In this document: one piece after another, positions 9,400-21,075 of the stretch
How positions within the stretch are numbered: position 1 is the stretch's first letter
How the letters are laid out: every line of letters starts with the position of its first letter
Origin: Linum tenue
Lineage: Eukaryota; Streptophyta; Magnoliopsida; Malpighiales; Linaceae
Length of the DNA stretch: 64,000 nucleotides
NCBI GenBank assembly: GCA_946122785.1
Contig: CAMGYJ010000010.1
Span: forward strand, 17,273,467 to 17,337,466
Direction of reading: 5' to 3'
Program-made: the position numbers and the translations under genes
The notes under the pieces: generated by a model
Seen by the model: only the letters and a program-made list of their open reading frames with translations
What the model was told of the DNA's origin: nothing
Database searches by the model: none

Positions 9400-12300
9400 C
9401 CAATAACCCTTGAAGCAATACCAGTTTGGGTATCCGTTAGTCCTCCTTTCTCCTAGCAAGATGATCATACAATAACAATTATCTGTAAAGTTTACCCCCT
9501 TCTCTTATTGCATTAAAATTGCGAACCATTAGCGAGTTTGTTTACTTAGGCGGCGTGTACAATCATATTATACAGAACAGACTTGTCCCTCAATTGTTAC
9601 ACAGACGTCACTAGCCAGTAGTAGTAAACTCAGCGCCAAGCTTGAATTGCCTGCTGCAAGCCCAACTGGCAGTATACCACTACTGGCGAGTTTTGTTGGC
9701 ACAGGAGGCGGCTAGAAATCATATGATGTAGGACAGACTTGTCTTAGTAAGCTTAAATAATGAGATTTGATTAGAAGTTAGGAATTAGGGTAAGAGTTTA
9801 TGCCTGGAATCAGGAGACACCCAATCTTGCTTATGGGAGATGGTGAAGGCGACTAAACCTATCCCTGCTCGATCCACATAAAATCATTTTGGGTATTTCT
9901 CATGATCCTGACAGGGAAAATTGTCACCTCTTATCCTATGACTCCGAGCTGGGATATAGGTTTTCTTTCTTTCTTTCTCCATTGGCTTTAGATTGTTCTG
10001 GTTATATCCTTCCTCCAGAACTTGTGCCGTTCTTAAATTGGAAGTGTGAAATAAGAACTGAACCGGATCAACGGTTGGACCAGTAGAACTTTCAAACCAG
10101 TTATGATAGTTGTTCGGTTCATTGATTGGATGGTTATTGGACCAAACAATTTTTCACGGTTCAACATAAAACCAGATGAACCATCGTGATTTAACTAGTC
10201 CACTATTTTAAGCACAAATTTTTTTAAAAAAATACTTTAACGCAAACTAAAACCATCAAGTCATGATTATTTATTTTATATATGTATTCTCATTTTATAT
10301 ATGTATTCTCATAAAAAATACTTTACCAATTGGTCACGGGCATATTTAAGCCATACAACAATAATTCGGTTTTGAAAAAGATACAAAATATTTTTGGTGA
10401 CCATTGATGATATTCTTAAATACATGAAATTGTCGTGTATCATTGTAGCGTATAACTAAACTATGTTGATATATTTCATTAATCCTAAAGTATAGGAACA
10501 TGTGAATAAGTTATTATGACACTGTTTTTTGCTTAGCAAAGCATCATTTTTACTTCATGCTATTATCTAGTAAGCACAATTTTTTTTCCTACTACATCGC
10601 AATAAGAGTGTATTAGTTCGGATAATTATAGTAGCTATTTTCTAATAAATTGCAACATAACTGTATTGGTTCACATATTTATTGTCGTTCATACAAACAA
10701 AATGTTAAATTCTTCGTGTTCTAGAATATGAAAGAAGTTTATTATTTGCTTTTTAATTAATCAATTTTAAAAGAAAATCACATGTCAAATAATGTAAAAA
10801 TTAGAATTGTGTACTATACCAATTAAATTCAAACTTTCTCAGTTTTTTTATTTTTAAAAATTATAAAATTATCAAACATATAAACTAAAAATCTAAAATA
10901 GGTTATTTGTAATATTTAATGATTTTCTATCATGGCTAAAAAATATAATACAAAATTTTATTTGTGATAGTTTTTGTTGTGTAATGTATAGAAGTCAACT
11001 ATTAAATAAAAATAAAATGTTATTTGTTGACCATTTTTCTCTAAATTGAGTATTATTTGTTGTTATTAATTGCATCAATGAAATTGTATTCTATTAGTTA
11101 AACAACTGAATTATTTATAGTTTGAGCTCCTAGGTTGCATGATTAAATGTTAATTATGATGATTGATATAGATGTTTTGTTGTGATTATTAACATCAAAT
11201 CTACTTTATCTCATTGGTCGAACACTTGAAATGATGATAGTTTGAGCCTTTGAGCTCACAGGTTGCAAGTTCAAATCTTAGTCATGATGATATACATGTT
11301 TATTTAGTTTTATTTTAATGTAATTAATAACTTAAAAATGTTAAAGGATAGAAATGAAATGGAAAATTGTGGAGCTTTCTTTGTCCTACGTGGCAAAAAC
11401 TTTCTCCACAACGGTGATAATATAAGTTAGGTTAGCTTTATCTCTGTGTTTTCCTTTTTCGGTTTTCTTATGGAGATTGTTTTATTTACATGTACCAAGA
11501 TTCGAACATTAATTAATATATATAAAGCTGAAGTAAGTTTATTGTTGCATAAAAACTTACTTTTTGATATCCTAAATTTAATTAAATTACAACTTAATCA
11601 CTATAATGTACATTTTGCATTTTGATACCTCAAATTTAATTTTAATGTAAATTCATTGAACAATTATATTTTGGTATCTACATTTTATAAGATTTTCGTA
11701 CCTACAATTTTTTAAATGTACATATTGGTCCAATGTTTAGATTTCACTTGAATCCATAAATCCATGGATATCCATACCCAACTCATACACATTTAGATTA
11801 TGGAAGTAAATATCCATACCCTACCCAAACCTTTCTACAAACTTCCAAACCCACATAAACGTCACCTATACCCTACCCATAATAAATGGGTCACTTGGAT
11901 TTAGGTATATATCATTTACTAGCCAAAATTTTCAAATTGGATGTTCACCGCTATATATCTATTCTCACTAAAGATCACATTATCAAGTCAATATTACTAA
12001 CAAACTTGCTAAAATTTTTAAGGTTTAGATGACTAATAATACTAAAAAAAATCATAACGGGCAACATAATACATAAAAATAGGCCATCTCCGCCCGCAAC
12101 AAGACGCGGCATTGCCACCTAGTCTTTTATATGAACATTATGCAACGTAAAGCTACTCTCTCTATATATATAATTAATGAGGTTAGATTTATATAATATC
12201 TGTTCCTTTTGTATGTTTCGAGATCACTGTATGTTTTTATTTTGCGATTACCATCTTTTCTTTTTGTTGCGCTTGATTTTGATACCCTTGACATTGAATG

Positions 12301-14811
12301 AAACTCCATTGCCCTAACATTGTAATGTTTCCTTGTAAACTAGTTTTTTACCCGCCGATTGGGTGGCACATTCGTATTCGTGTTTTATTTTTCGTTCTAA
12401 TATTTTGTATGGTTCATGTATATTAAGCTATTATACATTGAATGGTTAATCTCACTTACTTGATTTTAGGTATTGTTACACACTTTCATATCTTTTGTTT
12501 ATTTATGAAAATTTGATTTTATTTCATGAGTTCTCGGTGGTCCTTTCTTTATTGATTTATAAGTTGATATCGAACCCACAATTTAGGATATAATCATAAG
12601 AGATTATTAATTTTTCAGCAAACAATAGAGACAAAGAAGTTTAAATAAAAAAATATGTTTCAATTTATAAAAAAAAGCAAAGAGTTTTTCATTTTTTCTC
12701 CCTTCTCGTATGTTGGTATATGATAATACATAATATCGCGCTCTAAATCCCACAAACATCGTGCACTATCAGTTACTTGTGCGATTTTGGAAGAATGAGG
12801 AAACACATTAGCATCCACATTATCAATCTTCTACTTATTTGTTTAATTTATCTTTAAAATGTTCTAACAAAATTAACCAAAAATAGAACTATCATTTGTC
12901 CCTAATTTATTAAAACGATATTTTTCAACAAACTAAACTGCATATAAACACAATTTATATTTTGTAGAGAGCTACGTGTCCCCTCCAAAAAACAATGGTG
13001 TGTTTTTTTACCAAATAACAACATAGACGAATTGTAAAAGCTTCATACTTCAATAAAGCTCAACTCATTGTATCTTGCAAAATCCTCATTTATGAACACG
13101 CCAAAATCAAGCTTTAGTTAGGTATTCAACTAGGCAAAAATTCAAGCTAAAGAAACAAACAAATGTAATTGCAAACATGTAGAAATTGAAAGAACGTCGA
13201 CGTAGACAACTTAGAGACCACCACCACCATTTTTCTTTCTTCTTTGCACCTTTATAAAATCCCACATATGTTCCCTTCTACTTATAACCCCTGCTACATT
13301 TTATCATCCACGGAGATGGGTTGCAATAGGCAAGTAAAATGATCAATTATTCAACCAAATGAGAGATACTCTAAGTCCAAACAATAAACCCTTCCAATTA
13401 TCTATTACATGTTTACATAAAAGTATACAACATAATAGAGAACCATAAAACAACTACCTGAAAAACGAAGAAGAAATACATCTGTTGATTTGAGCAGGGA
13501 AATTTAGCATCCAGCTGTTGTAATCTGGAAGAAATTAAGAAACAAATGAAAAAAAGAGTTTAACAAATGGAAAAATGAGCAATCCTCGACTTGTTCGATT
13601 CATCTTCGCTATGATCGGATGAACTTTTTTTTGTCAATTGTCAAACATACGTTACAGATGGTCAATTGTTTCCTAATCATTGTCTCCTGTAACTCCACCC
13701 TTATATTCTCTTAAAAATAGTAACACTCAATATGCTTTACTATTTCTTTTACTGTATCTATTTGCAAAAAAGTAGAGAAGAGAAATGCTAGAAATCTCAC
13801 ATTTTGGGCAAATAAGAAAAGAGGTTTGTTTGTCTTTATGGGGTTTGATCCAATTTTTTTATTTGTATGAGAAAAGGGATAGGAACAAACCAAAATGTTG
13901 CATTCATTGTTATTAACTTAATTTACGTTTTATTGATAATGATGACAAATTAAAGGGTAAACAAAAAAGTACATAAGCAAGAAGTAGAACTTATCCACTA
14001 AGGATGAGAGCTAGCCATTCGCTGATATGACACTAATTTAGTTTCAAATTCCTAAAATATTAAGTAATGATGATTTATAATTTTTGAAATTTTTTATAAA
14101 CTTTAAGAATTCATACAAATATTGTGACATTTCACATACATTTGAATTCTTGGATGTATGGTAGACATATATATTATAAAGAGGAGAGTGTTTAATATAT
14201 AAAGTCATGTAGTTATTTTTGAAAGTCTATTGATTGTCAAACACTTGATTTGTCTCTTTCTATCGTTATATTTTAATAGACAAAGATATTATTATTTATG
14301 TGTGTACTTCTTTAAAATTTTCATCAAAATGTAACTATTATTAAGTTTTGGTTAAAATGAGTAGATAATTTACTTGACAAATCCGATATATGTCATTCTA
14401 GGTTTCCATCTTCATATTTTGTTTAGTTGACAAAAATATTATTATTTATGCTTGTTTTTATCTACATTCTCACCAAAATGTAACTTATTATTAATTTTGA
14501 GTAAAAGTGAGTATAAATACTAAAAGAAGAGAGATAGTTTCATAAATAGATCAATAATAAATATTATTGTTAGTAAAAAAAATTGTCCTTCTTGGCAATT
14601 TGTTAATTCTCCAAGTGCTTGTGGCAAGAAGTTATTTTTGAATTGTCATAATGTTTAATTCTCCAAATGTTTATGTAGCAGAATTTTTTTTTAATTGTCA
14701 TAATATATAGTATAGATATAGATTATGTTAATAATGTGAGCTATATATTTTTCAGATTTGCTGAAAATTCATAAGGATGTAGTTGGAAACTTTACGTTTA
14801 ATTCAATTTTA
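9400..14811. other. AT-rich intergenic DNA without a recognisable gene
   Basis: After the CASP-like 3' UTR this stretch is strongly AT-rich. Reading frames are short and carry no domain I recognise. It contains scattered repeat debris: a pair of short related repeats at 11091-11301 and a patch with repeated ATCCATACCC / ACCCATAAT words at about 11750-11930 that may be a decayed transposon. No tRNA was seen. Confidence 0.6.
11091..11301 (+). repeat. Pair of diverged about 85-90-bp repeats, possibly SINE-derived
   Basis: Two related segments lie about 120 bp apart (11091-11175 and 11210-11301). Both carry TAGTTTGAGC, a GGTTGCA word and an ATGATGAT...TATAGATG/TATACATG end. The second copy contains GGTTGCAAGTTCAAATCT, which resembles a tRNA-type Pol III B box, so a SINE origin is possible. 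This is similarity seen by eye only; no poly(A) or target duplication was established. Confidence 0.35.
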
Positions 14812-15187
14812 GTATATGTCCTAGTAGTCACCCGCTTCCCCTAGGCTACCCACTTCGTACCGCCGTAACATTGCGCTCGGTTATCCGATTGACGCAATTC
14901 TTTTCCCCATCTCGCTTAACTTTTCGAGATCTTTGCAGCTGCAATACCTTCTCCCGCCTCCCCTTGTGTGTACGCCGTTCGAGCGGGCAAAAAATAACGA
15001 AAAAAATCAAATGAAAAAGGGGTGCAACACGAGGACTTCCCAAGAGGTCACCCATCTTAGTACTACTCTCGCCCAAGCACGTTTAACTTCGGAGTTCTGA
15101 TGGGATCCGGTGCATTAATGCTGGTATGATCGCACCCGTCAACTTCTTGCGCTCGTTCGTATATGTCCTAGTAGTCACCCGCTTCCC
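14812..15187 (-). repeat. Dispersed 5S rDNA unit with spacer (about 1.1 units)
   Basis: A 29-bp sequence starting GTATATGTCCTAGTAGTCAC occurs at 14812-14840 and again at 15159-15187, so the repeat period is 347 bp, a normal size for a plant 5S rDNA unit. Between the copies lie one 5S gene (15019-15137, minus strand) and its spacer. On the minus strand the gene has a TATAC box about 26 bases upstream and a C at -1, as in plant 5S promoters, and TTTTT directly after the 3' end as a Pol III terminator. This looks like a unit copied out of a 5S array. It ends about 600 bp upstream of the PEX14 start codon. Confidence 0.82.
15019..15137 (-). rRNA. 5S ribosomal RNA gene copy, 119 nt, probably decaying
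   Basis: Read on the minus strand it begins GGGTGCGATCATACCAGC, contains CGGATCCCATCAGAACTCCG and GTGCTTGGGCGAGAGTAGTA, and ends GTCCTCGTGTTGCACCCC, which is the plant 5S rRNA from end to end. Compared with the usual plant sequence I see several transitions of the C-to-T / G-to-A kind (ATTAATGCACC for ACTAATGCACC, AAACGTGC for AAGCGTGC, CTAAGATGG for CTAGGATGG, CCTCTTGGG for CCTCCTGGG). That pattern fits deamination of methylated cytosines in a silenced copy. The internal promoter region is mostly kept, so expression cannot be excluded. Confidence 0.88.
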
Positions 15188-15789
15188 TTTACATGTATGT
15201 CAAACATGATTTAAAAATTCAATTAATTTCATTTGATAGGAAATGATCTGTAAGAGAATTGAAAAACCATGTACTCTAGGATTAAGACAGAATGCCAAAA
15301 GGTTTTGTATTTTTGGAAAAGAAATATTTTGGTTCTTTCCTCGAATATGGGCTTTGGTAAAAAGAGGTGCAAAAAATTGGTATCCGTGGATAAAAATAAA
15401 AATAAAACGGGGCTTTCCGTGGCCATTAGCCCTGGCCCTGGCATTCGACGGATGGAAGTCTAACAAACTCCACAACGACATCGCTGCTCTGTCATTTCGC
15501 CATTGCCGCCGTTACTTTCCCCACCGTAGCAGAGAAGTCCTCCTCGGGATGAGAAAAAACTCCCGTTAGCATTTCCGCCGAATCCTTGAAGCACCTCTCT
15601 CAATCGTCAGTCTTCTGAACCTCCTGCGTCGCCCTTGGTTGGTAAGTTGGTGCTGCTTCTGCTTCTTCTTCCTCTTCCATTTCCGCTCTCTTCTTCTTCT
15701 TTCTTCTTCCTTTCAGCTCGATGCTCGTATGAGTTACGAGTACCTATACGGCTCAGTTTTCCTGAATACAGTCAACGGAGTTTTGAGTA
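15188..15789 (+). promoter_or_regulatory. Upstream region and 5' UTR of PEX14
   Basis: About 600 bp separate the 5S unit from the PEX14 ATG. The last about 150 bp are rich in CTT/TTC repeats, as in many plant 5' UTRs. No transcription start could be placed. Short overlapping frames on both strands at 15200-15570 have no recognisable domain. Confidence 0.35.
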
Positions 15790-18700
15790 ATGGCGACTGA
15801 GTCCTCGTCTCCTCCCAATCCCCCCGCCGCCGGTGGGACTCCTCAGAATTCAGGTGAACTATATCTCCGCCTATTTCTTGATCAGTATTCTTGACTTCTT
15901 TACTCTTCTTCCATAATTGAACTCCTGGAGCGTGAATGTTCTTCCCTGTTTGGATTATAGCCTGTGCGCGGTTTTTATCTTTAGCTTCTTGATTAGGATT
16001 GCCGAGTCCTGTCCAGCGATGACTATTTCCGAGCCTTATCGTGGGGTGGAACGATTGATCGTAGATATTGAACCTGAAATTGGAGCTGAGACTGATTGGA
16101 GCATACGTTTTCTGGTGGATACAATGATATATTTCAGCTAGGATTTCTTTTGTTCGTTGTCTGTGATTCTTGGTGAAAATTATCAGCTCATTTGATCGAG
16201 TGAAGGATCGGTGGTAGATATTGAACCTGAAACTCACATGGAATCTGCTGGTGGCTGCAAATGCAATGAGATATTCTAGCTAGGACTTCGTTTATTTGTT
16301 GTCTGTAATTGTTGGTGAGGCTTATTAGCTCACTTTACAGTGTTGATAGCATCAATCGTAGTGAATGAATGTTTCTGCAGTTGTTACAAGGCTAACTATT
16401 GCTCTCGTAGGCAGAATCTGTGTTTGCAGAATCATATAATTGTTTATGTGAGTCTTTGCAGTTGTGTTATGGGCAAACTTATTTGGTCCTTGAAACAGCC
16501 GACACTAGGCTCATTGTATGCAAAGATGAAGGAGGAGATTGACTTAGCATTTGAGAGTCTGAATTGCTTGTAGTTGTAACATATGGGGTTTATGTGTAAG
16601 ATGTGAGCCCAAAAGGTTAATTTATTTCTTGTTCTTTTTCCCGAACTTCAGCTACAGAAACTGTGCAACCAGCAAATGAAGTTAAGCAAGATGCTGCTCC
16701 ACAAAATCCCAAGTCTGTCTTTGTGAATTCAGAACCAATACGAGAAGACCAAGTACAAAATGCTGTGAAATTTCTTTCTCACCCAAAAGTTAGGGATTCT
16801 CCAGTGTTCCACAGGAGAAATTTTCTTGAGAAGAAGGGGCTAACTAAAGAAGAGATAGATGAAGCTTTTCGACGTGTGCCAGTAAGGGATTAAATATTTT
16901 GGTTATTGTGTTCCCCACCACGCATCTGTCCATGGTTCAATGTATAAGGTCTTTTTTCTCAATGAGTTCAGTGTATAAGTGGACTCTTCAATTTCTCCTG
17001 ATATTGTCTTCAAATTTGCAGGATCCATCTCCAAGTGCTCAGCCAACTGTTACCAACCAGGGTAAAGTCTTTTGGTATTAAAAGGATACATTAGTCTTTT
17101 GAGGGGAAAAATTTCATTGATTTGACCAAGGTTGCGTTGTGCATTCATGGATTGTTGATGTTCTTGTTTATTCATGATGGAAACAGTGGGACAGGGAGTA
17201 ACAACATCAACCATTCAGCCAACATCTGTTTCCCAAACCCCGGTGCCAATAATAACTGTTCCTAGCAGTGCGAGTTCCTCTATGTTCGCCTTGGCTCGGT
17301 CTCGATTTCAATGGTACCATGCCGTTTTTGCTGTTAGTTTGCTGGCAGCCTCTGGTGCTGGAACGGCTATTTGGGTTAAGGTACCATACCATATTCTGAT
17401 CTCTTGTGCACAATTGGAAAGTTCTAGGGCCTAACATTCAGTTCATGGCTCTAGTTTTGGTGCTGGATTTTATCTTTTTCCATTGCGAACTAACTTAATG
17501 TCACCCTTTAGACTTCATCTGTGGTTTACATGATTTTGAGAAGCTAATGAACAACTTATATGTTCTTTCAGAAGTCCATGATTCCCCGACTAAAATCTTG
17601 GATACGGTGGGTTGTTATGGAAGAGAAAAATGGTGATGGAGGCATAACAAATATAAAACCAACTTTGGCTGAAGAAGCTGCAGCAGCGGCAAAAGCGGCC
17701 GCAGCTGCTGCGTCTGATGTGGCAAAAGCAAGCCAGGAAATGATGATCTCAAGATATGAAGGTAGGAAATATCCAGAGCGAGAGTTTACTTCCTAGTAAA
17801 AATGCTTCTGGACTCCTGTTGATAAGCAATTATATATACGCATTGATAAACTTGTCTTCTGGCCTTTTCAGAGAAAGTAAACATGGAGAAGTTCATGGAT
17901 TTGATGCAAATGCAAGTGAAGGAAATCAGGTCAATGGGCAGTGCCATAAAACACCTGGAAGGTGATAATATGTTTGCTTCTTTAAGAAAAATAAATTTGC
18001 AAGGGTTGTGTTGTATGCTTTTTCTTAGGTGGTTCTCAGGAGTTCCTAGAGTCATGCATCACAAGGATTTTATAGATGCAAGGACATTTTTTAAGATGAA
18101 AATTTTCAATTGTTGTCAGGGTTGCTAATCTTTGAGCTTGATGTTTCACAAATTTATTTGCATCATATTGCGTGACAAGCTAGATAGTTAATTTTCTTCA
18201 GTTGCTGTGGAGAATGGGCTGATCCTCATATCTTTCTCCAAAGAATCAACTTTCTAAATCCTTGAGGTAGGACTTGGTGGCATAAATAATGAGTGCCATA
18301 AAACAACTGGAAGGTGGTAATATGTTTGCTTCTTTAAGAAAGTAAATTTGTGAGCTTGTGCTTTATTCCTTTTCTTAGATGGTTCTCAGGAATTTCTAGA
18401 GTCGTGCATCACAAGGATTTTATAGATCCAAGGACATTTCTTAAGATGAGAATTTTAATTTGTTGCCAGGGTGGCTAAGCTTTGAGCTTGATGTATCACA
18501 AATTTATTTGCATCATATTCCGTGGCAAGCTAGATAGTTTATTTGCTTCAGTTGCTGTGGAGAATTGGCTGATCCTCATATCTTTATCCAACGAACCAAC
18601 CTTCTAAATCCTTGAGGGGTAGGCCTTGGTTGCATAATAATGAGTGGATTAAACAAGGTGGCGGATGCCGGTTCAACTCTTTTCCCTCCAGCAAAAGCCA

Positions 18701-20863
18701 GATTTTTCCCTCTGGAAACTTTTGAGAGATTTGACCGTGTATGGGGAGCTCATTCACATTCTTCTGCAATTAATGTTTCAGGCCACAGCTTTCTAGTGTG
18801 CCCTGGCTATGTATTAGGCAGTACTTTGGCTCCTGAATGATTTGTCTATCTGTGCTGTCTTACCTTTGCATCCATTAGTTTATAACCAGGCGAATTGTTT
18901 ATGCAAATATCTACCTCAATTAAAAAAGTTTCCTTCTATAGTTTAGCTCATTCCAACTTCAATTAATGAGAGCACTGGAGCCTTTAAAAGTTTATTTTTT
19001 TTCTTCTATTCCTGCTCTTATATCTATTCGTTATAATTATGGTCATTAGGAAGAAGTGATAAAATTGAAAGAACTCATCTGGTCGAGCATGGAGGGCACA
19101 GTGGTTCAATTACAAACCTTAAGGTATCCAGGTTAACAAAATTTCGATCAATAATCATTCTGATCTGAAAGATTGGGTTATATACTCTGGTCCAGGCTTT
19201 AACATTTTCTTGTCAATTGTATTTTCTTACCAGCCAACATATCCAAATGGACACAAACCAGAGATTGATTCGCACTCAGGTTCTTAAACTGGCCAAGTTG
19301 TGGTTCATTTTTGTTTCATTTTCCCCTCATCTCTTGGTAATTTGCGTGTTGTGCTTTCTGTATTTTATGAACAGCAAGATCCTCCTTACCACCAACTTCT
19401 GCAGATAAATCTGCCCCACCTCATCCCAATTCATATATGGATGTAAGTGATAATTTTGAAACTGCTAGTTGTTACTTTGGGACAAGATGAATAGAATATG
19501 AAGTACTAATATGACATCGCTATCTATTTGCTGCAAGTTTCTAGGTACTGTACTTTACTTGGGTAGGCATTAAGTTAAACAGAACTTTGGCTATGAAATC
19601 TTGCATTTTCATTGCTCTGACTTACTGCTTGGCACAGGGCCAAGTCCTACAATTTCTCATTTAATGATATCACCTTATCTTTTGATGAAAATTGATGAGA
19701 AACTACTGTAGATGATTGGCTTTTCTGATTTAGTCGAAACCATTGCCTTTGAAACTGACTTGACCAATGAAACATTTGTAATTTTCCCAAAGCTTGACGA
19801 TGCCCAAACCTTCCAGTGATTTGTGTTTGCAGTAAGATCTGGGGCGTATCTCCTTGTTGATGCTGTAGTCAGCAGCAATATGTTAGTTTTCACCTTCCAA
19901 ATGCAATACAAAAATAAAATGTGTTGTTCATGTGACAAAAGAGTCTAGCTGGGGAAATAATTTGTGTTGCTATGTTGCAGATAATGGCAATGGTTCAAAG
20001 GGGAGAGAGACCGCCAAACATCAGAGTACAATGCATATAGTTTTCCATTTTTGGTGGTTACTTGTTTGCTGTATCGCATGCTGACGGTATTTGCTTGTTT
20101 GTACTTGTACAGGATATAAATGATCAACCTCCCAACCCTAACCAGCAAATTTCAAATCCTCGCTTGGCTCCCAGGTCTAAGGTGTGTGCTATTGAGAACT
20201 TGCTTTGTCTATGCAATTCTTTTATTTGTGAATTCCATATCATAAATGTTATTGCAATAATATGTTACGCTAATTCAATACACGGGGAAATCTAGCCTCT
20301 TCTAACTTGAATGTTTACTGCTTGCTTACTCTGAGCAGCCTTGGGAGGGTGCTTATCAAGCCAAAACCAGCTCAAGAGGAGGATTTGGTTCTGCACTGAA
20401 CGGGGAAGGGGGTTCAGATTTCGGTGCGCAGAACAATGAAGCGAGCAATCAGGTGGATGCGCAGAGCACCGTGCCTTGGTGGCAGAAGAAGAACTCAAGA
20501 ATCACTGAGACCGAATACGTTGAAGCCAAGCCAGGGTCCACCACTGTTGTACAGACGAACGAGCAGCCACCAATTCAGCGGACTTGGGTGCCTCCCCAGC
20601 CTCCACCAGTTGCAATGCCTGAAGCAGCAGAAGCCATTCGGCGGCCAAAATCCAAGAAAGAGGCAGAGCCTGTTTCTCAAGAAACGAGCGGAGAAGGATT
20701 TTCTGCTGCTGAGGTCACTGATGAGCTGCAGCGGATAACCAAGATATCTGAGTCCGGAGGGGAAGTAGAGGAGATGCACAGTGGAGGACAGGAAACGAAT
20801 GGAGGATTGTTAGGAGGATTGAAGTTGAGTGAGATTGAGGAAGAACCCGTACAGAGCTATTAA
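15790..20863 (+). CDS. PEX14: Peroxin 14, peroxisomal import docking protein, 544 aa, 12 exons
   Basis: Exons: 15790-15853, 16652-16881, 17022-17061, 17187-17380, 17572-17761, 17872-17961, 19050-19123, 19234-19279, 19375-19442, 19981-20025, 20113-20181, 20339-20863. All phases agree and give 545 codons with the stop. PEX14 forms the docking complex on the peroxisome membrane that receives cargo-loaded PEX5. Residues about 50-97 are the conserved N-terminal PEX5/PEX19-binding domain ([27 protein letters not shown]). Residues about 152-175 are the single hydrophobic membrane segment ([16 protein letters not shown]). An Ala-rich coiled-coil region ([17 protein letters not shown]) and a second amphipathic stretch ([16 protein letters not shown]) follow. 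The late motif [14 protein letters not shown], split over exons 10-11, is typical of plant PEX14. The C-terminal exon is acidic and disordered. Several exons are very short (40, 46 and 45 bp). A LINE lies about 210 bp past the stop. Confidence 0.93.
17941..18648 (+). repeat. Tandem duplication (period about 352 bp) at the exon 6-intron 6 border of PEX14
   Basis: Sequence from 17941 (GTGCCATAAAACACCTGGAA) recurs at 18293 (GTGCCATAAAACAACTGGAA) and the similarity continues to about 18648 through shared words such as TATGTTTGCTTCTTTAAGAA and CATCACAAGGATTTTATAGA. The first copy includes the last 21 bases of exon 6 and its splice donor; the second copy carries a duplicate donor (GGAAG|GTGGTA) but no matching acceptor nearby. 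The copies differ at many positions, so the event is not recent. Confidence 0.85.
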
Positions 20864-21075
20864 AGAGGAAATGAATGAAGTGATGTAGAGGAAGCTGTCT
20901 TCAAATCTGTTTGTATACCTTAAGCTGGAGTTGGTTGCAGAACAGTACGCGTCTTCTTGAAATTTGCGGGAGCGAATGAAATAGGTTATTAGGGAGCTTC
21001 TGACTGAGTATGGATTTAAATACTTGGTGGGTGTCGTGGGATGTGTCATTCACTCATTTGGCATGATGGTTGCTG
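20864..21075 (+). other. PEX14 3' UTR region
   Basis: About 210 bp between the PEX14 stop and the poly(T) end of the inserted LINE. It is non-coding and presumably holds the 3' UTR and polyadenylation site. No clear AATAAA was fixed. Confidence 0.4.

Noticed and set aside
14812..15187. The 29-bp direct repeats as target-site duplications, or the whole as a Cassandra (5S-carrying) retrotransposon
   Set aside because: A 29-bp target duplication is not typical. The repeats fit the tandem period of 5S rDNA. Cassandra would show two LTRs each with 5S plus primer and polypurine sites, none of which is seen.
15200..15569. Overlapping short frames on both strands upstream of PEX14
   Set aside because: They have no domain, share the same DNA in several frames, and lie in the promoter/leader of PEX14.
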